In this document: in pieces, positions 61,078 to 64,000 of the stretch
How the letters are laid out: each line of letters starts with the position of its first letter
How positions within the stretch are numbered: the stretch's first letter is position 1
From: a virus
DNA length: 64,000 nt
Reading direction: 5' to 3' (one strand)
Virus record (IMG/VR): IMGVR_UViG_3300028581_000014
Coordinates: 62,001 to 126,000 of that record
Notes under the pieces: generated by a model
Told to the model about the DNA's origin: nothing
Seen by the model: only the letters and a program-made list of their open reading frames with translations
Databases searched by the model: none
Position numbers and translations under genes: made by a program

Positions 61078-62643
61078 ATGAAAAAACCACAATTAATAAT
61101 TCCAATGTCTGGAATTGGTAAACGTTTTATAGATGCTGGGTACGATGTACCAAAGCCCTTAATTGAAGTTGATGGTATACCAATAATAGAGCACGTTGTT
61201 AATCTATTCGATAGACCAGACGATGTAATTTTCATATGTAACGAAGTACACTTAATAGATACCAACATGATTGAGATACTTAAACGTATTTCACCTAATT
61301 GTAAAATATATCCAGTCCCAAATGCAAATAGACGTGGGCCAGTGGATGCTGTTACCCAGATTTTTGATAAAATAGATGATGATAAAGAAATTATTTTTAG
61401 CTATTGTGATTATGGTACCGAATGGGATTATAAAAAATTCCTAAAGGAAACTAGAGAAAATAATTCAGATGGCGCAATACCATGTTACACTGGATTTCAT
61501 CCGCATATGTTAGGTAATGATAATTATGCTTTTGTTAAGTGTGATGGTAATCGAGCGTTGGATATTCAAGAAAAGAAACCATTTACAAACGATAAAATGA
61601 GTGAACGTGCGTCAAATGGTACTTACTACTTTAAAAATGGTAAAATTGTTAAAAAATACTTTAAAGAATTAATTGATAAAAATATTAATATTAATGGAGA
61701 ATATTATATTAGTTTAGTTTATAAATTATTAATAAACGATAATAAACTAGTTACAACATTTTTAATAGATAAGATGTTACAATGGGGTACACCATATGAT
61801 TTGGAAAACTATAATACATGGTTAGATTATTTCATAAGTGTTAAAAATGAACAACCAAAAATAGAAAATCCAGCAAATACAACACTTATACTACCAATGG
61901 CTGGTAAGGGTAGTAGGTTTAATGAAGATGGTTACGAACTACCTAAACCAATGTTAGATGTCATGGGTAAACCAATGATTATTCAAGCGGTTAATTGTTT
62001 GCCGAAGTCAGAAAAAAGTATTTTTATTTGTTTAGATGAACACATAAAAAAATTTAGTATTGATACCATACTAATCGATACCTACAAAAACACTAATATT
62101 GTCTCAATAAAAGAGACAACTGAAGGTCAAGCTTGTACATGTGATATAGGTATAAAAACACATAATGTTAACCTAGAAAATCCAATAATGATTTCAGCCT
62201 GTGATAATGGTGTATATTATGATACTAAAGAATATTTAAAACTAATTGAAGATGACAGCATTGATGTAATTGTTTGGTCATTTAGAAATAATCAAGCTAG
62301 TAAAGTAAATCCAAATGCGTATGCTTGGTTAGATGTTGATGACGAAGGAATTATAAAACATGTATCGTGTAAGAATTTTATATATGATAACCCATTAACT
62401 ACCCACGCAATAATTGGTACTATGTTTTTTAGAAAGGGTAAATATTTTATTGATGGTTTTAACGCTAATCTAATGGAAAATGTTAGAACAAACGGTGAAT
62501 TTTATGTTGATGATGTTTTAAACCAAAATATAAAAGCTGGTTTAAAAGTTAAAGTTTTTGAGGTAAAACACTACATTTGTTGGGGTACACCTAATGACTA
62601 TAAAACGTATAACTATTGGAATGAGCACTTTAATTTATTTTAA
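61078..62643 (+). CDS. Tandem NDP-sugar nucleotidyltransferase
   Basis: 521 residues built of two homologous halves. Half one has IIPMSGIGKRFIDAGYDVPK followed by PLIEVDGIPIIEHVV; half two (from ~265) has ILPMAGKGSRFNEDGYELPK followed by PMLDVMGKPMIIQAV. Each carries the Gly-rich nucleotide loop, the Lys after the Pro, and an internal acidic motif (SYCDYG in the first, SACDNG in the second). The fold activates a sugar-1-phosphate or similar group with a nucleotide. Two different specificities on one chain, or one catalytic and one regulatory half, are possible. It is the last gene of the island. Confidence 0.75.
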   Translation: MKKPQLIIPMSGIGKRFIDAGYDVPKPLIEVDGIPIIEHVVNLFDRPDDVIFICNEVHLIDTNMIEILKRISPNCKIYPVPNANRRGPVDAVTQIFDKIDDDKEIIFSYCDYGTEWDYKKFLKETRENNSDGAIPCYTGFHPHMLGNDNYAFVKCDGNRALDIQEKKPFTNDKMSERASNGTYYFKNGKIVKKYFKELIDKNININGEYYISLVYKLLINDNKLVTTFLIDKMLQWGTPYDLENYNTWLDYFISVKNEQPKIENPANTTLILPMAGKGSRFNEDGYELPKPMLDVMGKPMIIQAVNCLPKSEKSIFICLDEHIKKFSIDTILIDTYKNTNIVSIKETTEGQACTCDIGIKTHNVNLENPIMISACDNGVYYDTKEYLKLIEDDSIDVIVWSFRNNQASKVNPNAYAWLDVDDEGIIKHVSCKNFIYDNPLTTHAIIGTMFFRKGKYFIDGFNANLMENVRTNGEFYVDDVLNQNIKAGLKVKVFEVKHYICWGTPNDYKTYNYWNEHFNLF

Positions 62644-62694
62644 AATTAAAAAACTATTAACAAACTAGACTCATGACTATTATAAAATAATGCG

Positions 62695-62704
62695 ATATTT
62701 ATTA
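62695..62704 (+). promoter_or_regulatory. Late-box variant before phoH
   Basis: ATATTTATTA, 12 bases before the ATG at 62716. It is the same variant seen before other virion genes, and it separates phoH from the glycan operon. Confidence 0.4.
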
Positions 62705-62715
62705 TTAAACAATTT

Positions 62716-63561
62716 ATGCAAAAAAAACCAGTCGCTAGGCGTACTACATCAACCACTGAAACACCTAAAAGAACTAGGACCAAAGTAAGTACTGATAAAA
62801 ATGTGGATATTATATCATTGATAAAGTTAGATATCAAGCATAAAAACGAAACACAAAAAAAGCTCTCCTTATCGATTAAAGAAAATGATGTTACCGTATG
62901 TACAGGTTCCGCTGGTACTGGTAAGACATACATCAGCGTTTTTGAAGCATTATTATTATTAAAAAACAACTCAGACACGTATCGTGAAATAAAGTTGGTC
63001 AAATCAATAACACAATTAAAGAATGAAGACATCGGTACACTACCAGGTGATGCGGTAGAAAAAATGAAATTCCATATGATGTCTTACCTTGATGCATTTT
63101 ATAAGCTAATAGGTGAAGAATTAACCACCAAGCTTATCGATGCTGGGTACATTAAATTTGAGGTATTTGGGGCCATTAGAGGTAGGTCATTTAGCAATGC
63201 GATAATTCTAGTAGATGAGTTCCAAAACATAAGCCATGATAACGCTAAGACGTTCCTAACTAGGTTTGGTGATAATACCAAGATTATCATATTAGGTGAT
63301 AGCGGTCAAATAGATATTCGAAATAAGAACGAAAGCTCATTAGAGCGATTATCTAAAAGGGTTCAACTTAAACCCATTGATGGTGTTGGTGTTGTAGAAT
63401 TTAGCGATGCCGATATAGTTAGACATAGATTAACTAGTTATTTTATTGATATATTTGATGAGTCGGATAACGTTAAACCAATCAACAAGCCAAAGGTAGA
63501 AAATACCCCAAAATCAAATAAAGATTCTTTTTTTGTTCGTGGCTTAGATTTTTTTAGATAA
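62716..63561 (+). CDS. phoH: PhoH-like ATPase
   Basis: 281 residues. P-loop ATPase common in T4-type and other large phages; the role in infection is unsettled (RNA helicase-like). A basic N-terminal ~40 residues precede Walker A GSAGTGKT (~64-71), KLVKSITQLKNEDIGTLPGD, the FEVFGAIRGRSF element, Walker B IILVDEFQN and the sensor IILGDSGQ. All are diagnostic of PhoH. The C-terminal 60 residues are Lys/Ser-rich and variable. The start ATG at 62716 is preceded by a late-type box. Confidence 0.9.
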   Translation: MQKKPVARRTTSTTETPKRTRTKVSTDKNVDIISLIKLDIKHKNETQKKLSLSIKENDVTVCTGSAGTGKTYISVFEALLLLKNNSDTYREIKLVKSITQLKNEDIGTLPGDAVEKMKFHMMSYLDAFYKLIGEELTTKLIDAGYIKFEVFGAIRGRSFSNAIILVDEFQNISHDNAKTFLTRFGDNTKIIILGDSGQIDIRNKNESSLERLSKRVQLKPIDGVGVVEFSDADIVRHRLTSYFIDIFDESDNVKPINKPKVENTPKSNKDSFFVRGLDFFR

Positions 63562-63610
63562 AATACAATCTTTTACTTTACTTATCATATTCCTTTATTA
63601 AGTTTGGAAT

Positions 63611-64000
63611 ATGAAAATAAATATATCACTAAATGAGGTATTAAGGGACTTTATCAGTCAATTTATTTATACCTATGATAAGTATATAAGTCAAATTGAT
63701 ATTAAAGCAAACGATGTAACTAGTTTTGACTTATTAGATACTTTTAAATTTGAGTCTATTGATAGACTAAATAGCTTCCTATATCTAGAGGCACCATTAG
63801 AAATTTTTGGTCATGCTGACCAAACATATAATGGATTAATGAATGAGTTCAATCAATTTTTAATGGATATAGAAGACGATGGTGACCATCAAATATCATT
63901 GGTCAGTCGTGAAGTTAATAAAGCCATTCCAGCAACATTATTTTTCTTGTCTAAGACTGGTTGCCGTGCATCAAATATTTCATTTGTTAAAAAACATGAA
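63611..64000 (+). CDS. Unknown protein (3' end outside the window)
   Basis: 130 codons from the ATG at 63611, open to the window edge. N-terminus MKINISLNEVLRDFISQFIY. Later VTSFDLLDTFKFESIDRLNS and LSKTGCRASNISFVKKHE are well structured. No family recognised with confidence. It lies 49 bases after phoH, without a terminator between them, so co-transcription is possible. A TAAGTTTG -7-like box (63599-63606) is close to the start but lacks a clear -33. Confidence 0.6.
   Translation, partial: MKINISLNEVLRDFISQFIYTYDKYISQIDIKANDVTSFDLLDTFKFESIDRLNSFLYLEAPLEIFGHADQTYNGLMNEFNQFLMDIEDDGDHQISLVSREVNKAIPATLFFLSKTGCRASNISFVKKHE

Overview
This window is about 64 kb of an AT-rich genome of a large tailed phage with a contractile, T4-type tail. 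Direct evidence is a gp18-like tail sheath, gp19-like tail tube, gp13-like neck protein, gp32-like single-strand DNA-binding protein (partial at the left edge), a family B DNA polymerase, PhoH and a tape measure protein. The host is probably a member of the Bacteroidota (Flavobacterium-like). Start codons lack Shine-Dalgarno sequences and follow A/T-rich leaders. Several genes are preceded by TTG-N19/20-TAnnTTTG, the house-keeping promoter form of that phylum. I see no tRNA, CRISPR array or rRNA.

Layout. 1-0.9 kb: gp32-like gene, minus strand. 0.9-29.2 kb: minus-strand tail module. In transcription order it holds gp14- and gp15-like connector proteins, a repeat-rich fibre, the sheath, the tube, a homing endonuclease cassette, a tail assembly chaperone with an apparent frameshift, the tape measure, a 1443-residue baseplate protein with an OmpA-like segment, a LysM/gp53-like protein, and a 2010-residue hub protein ending in two peptidoglycan hydrolases. 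29.3-32.6 kb, plus strand: SNF2 helicase, glutaredoxin, gp13-like neck protein. 32.6-36.4 kb: DNA polymerase, minus strand, behind two tandem promoters. 36.5-40.5 kb, minus strand: adhesin/fibre genes. 40.6-43.0 kb, plus strand: five small probable virion genes. 43.0-62.6 kb: a long plus-strand block. It begins with a glycosyltransferase and an unknown gene, then has a nucleotide-metabolism trio (HD-like protein, dUTPase, GMP reductase). The rest is a tightly overlapping glycan-synthesis island of glycosyltransferases, methyltransferases, class II aldolase, HAD phosphatase, GDPD-like protein, a glycosyltransferase-kinase fusion and a tandem nucleotidyltransferase. 62.7-64 kb: PhoH and a partial gene.

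Regulation falls into two classes. Replication and metabolism genes have TTG-N19/20-TAnnTTTG promoters. Virion transcription units nearly all have an ATATTTAT(A) box 7-57 bases before the start codon, which I read as the late promoter. Its core TATTTATA is the reverse complement of the T4 late box TATAAATA.

The most unusual parts are the glycan island with its multi-domain fusions, the chaperone frameshift at a seven-T run, the endonuclease cassette framed by 38-bp perfect repeats, and the two-class promoter system. A small ribbon-helix-helix gene with its own operator-like repeats lies hidden between the sheath and fibre genes.
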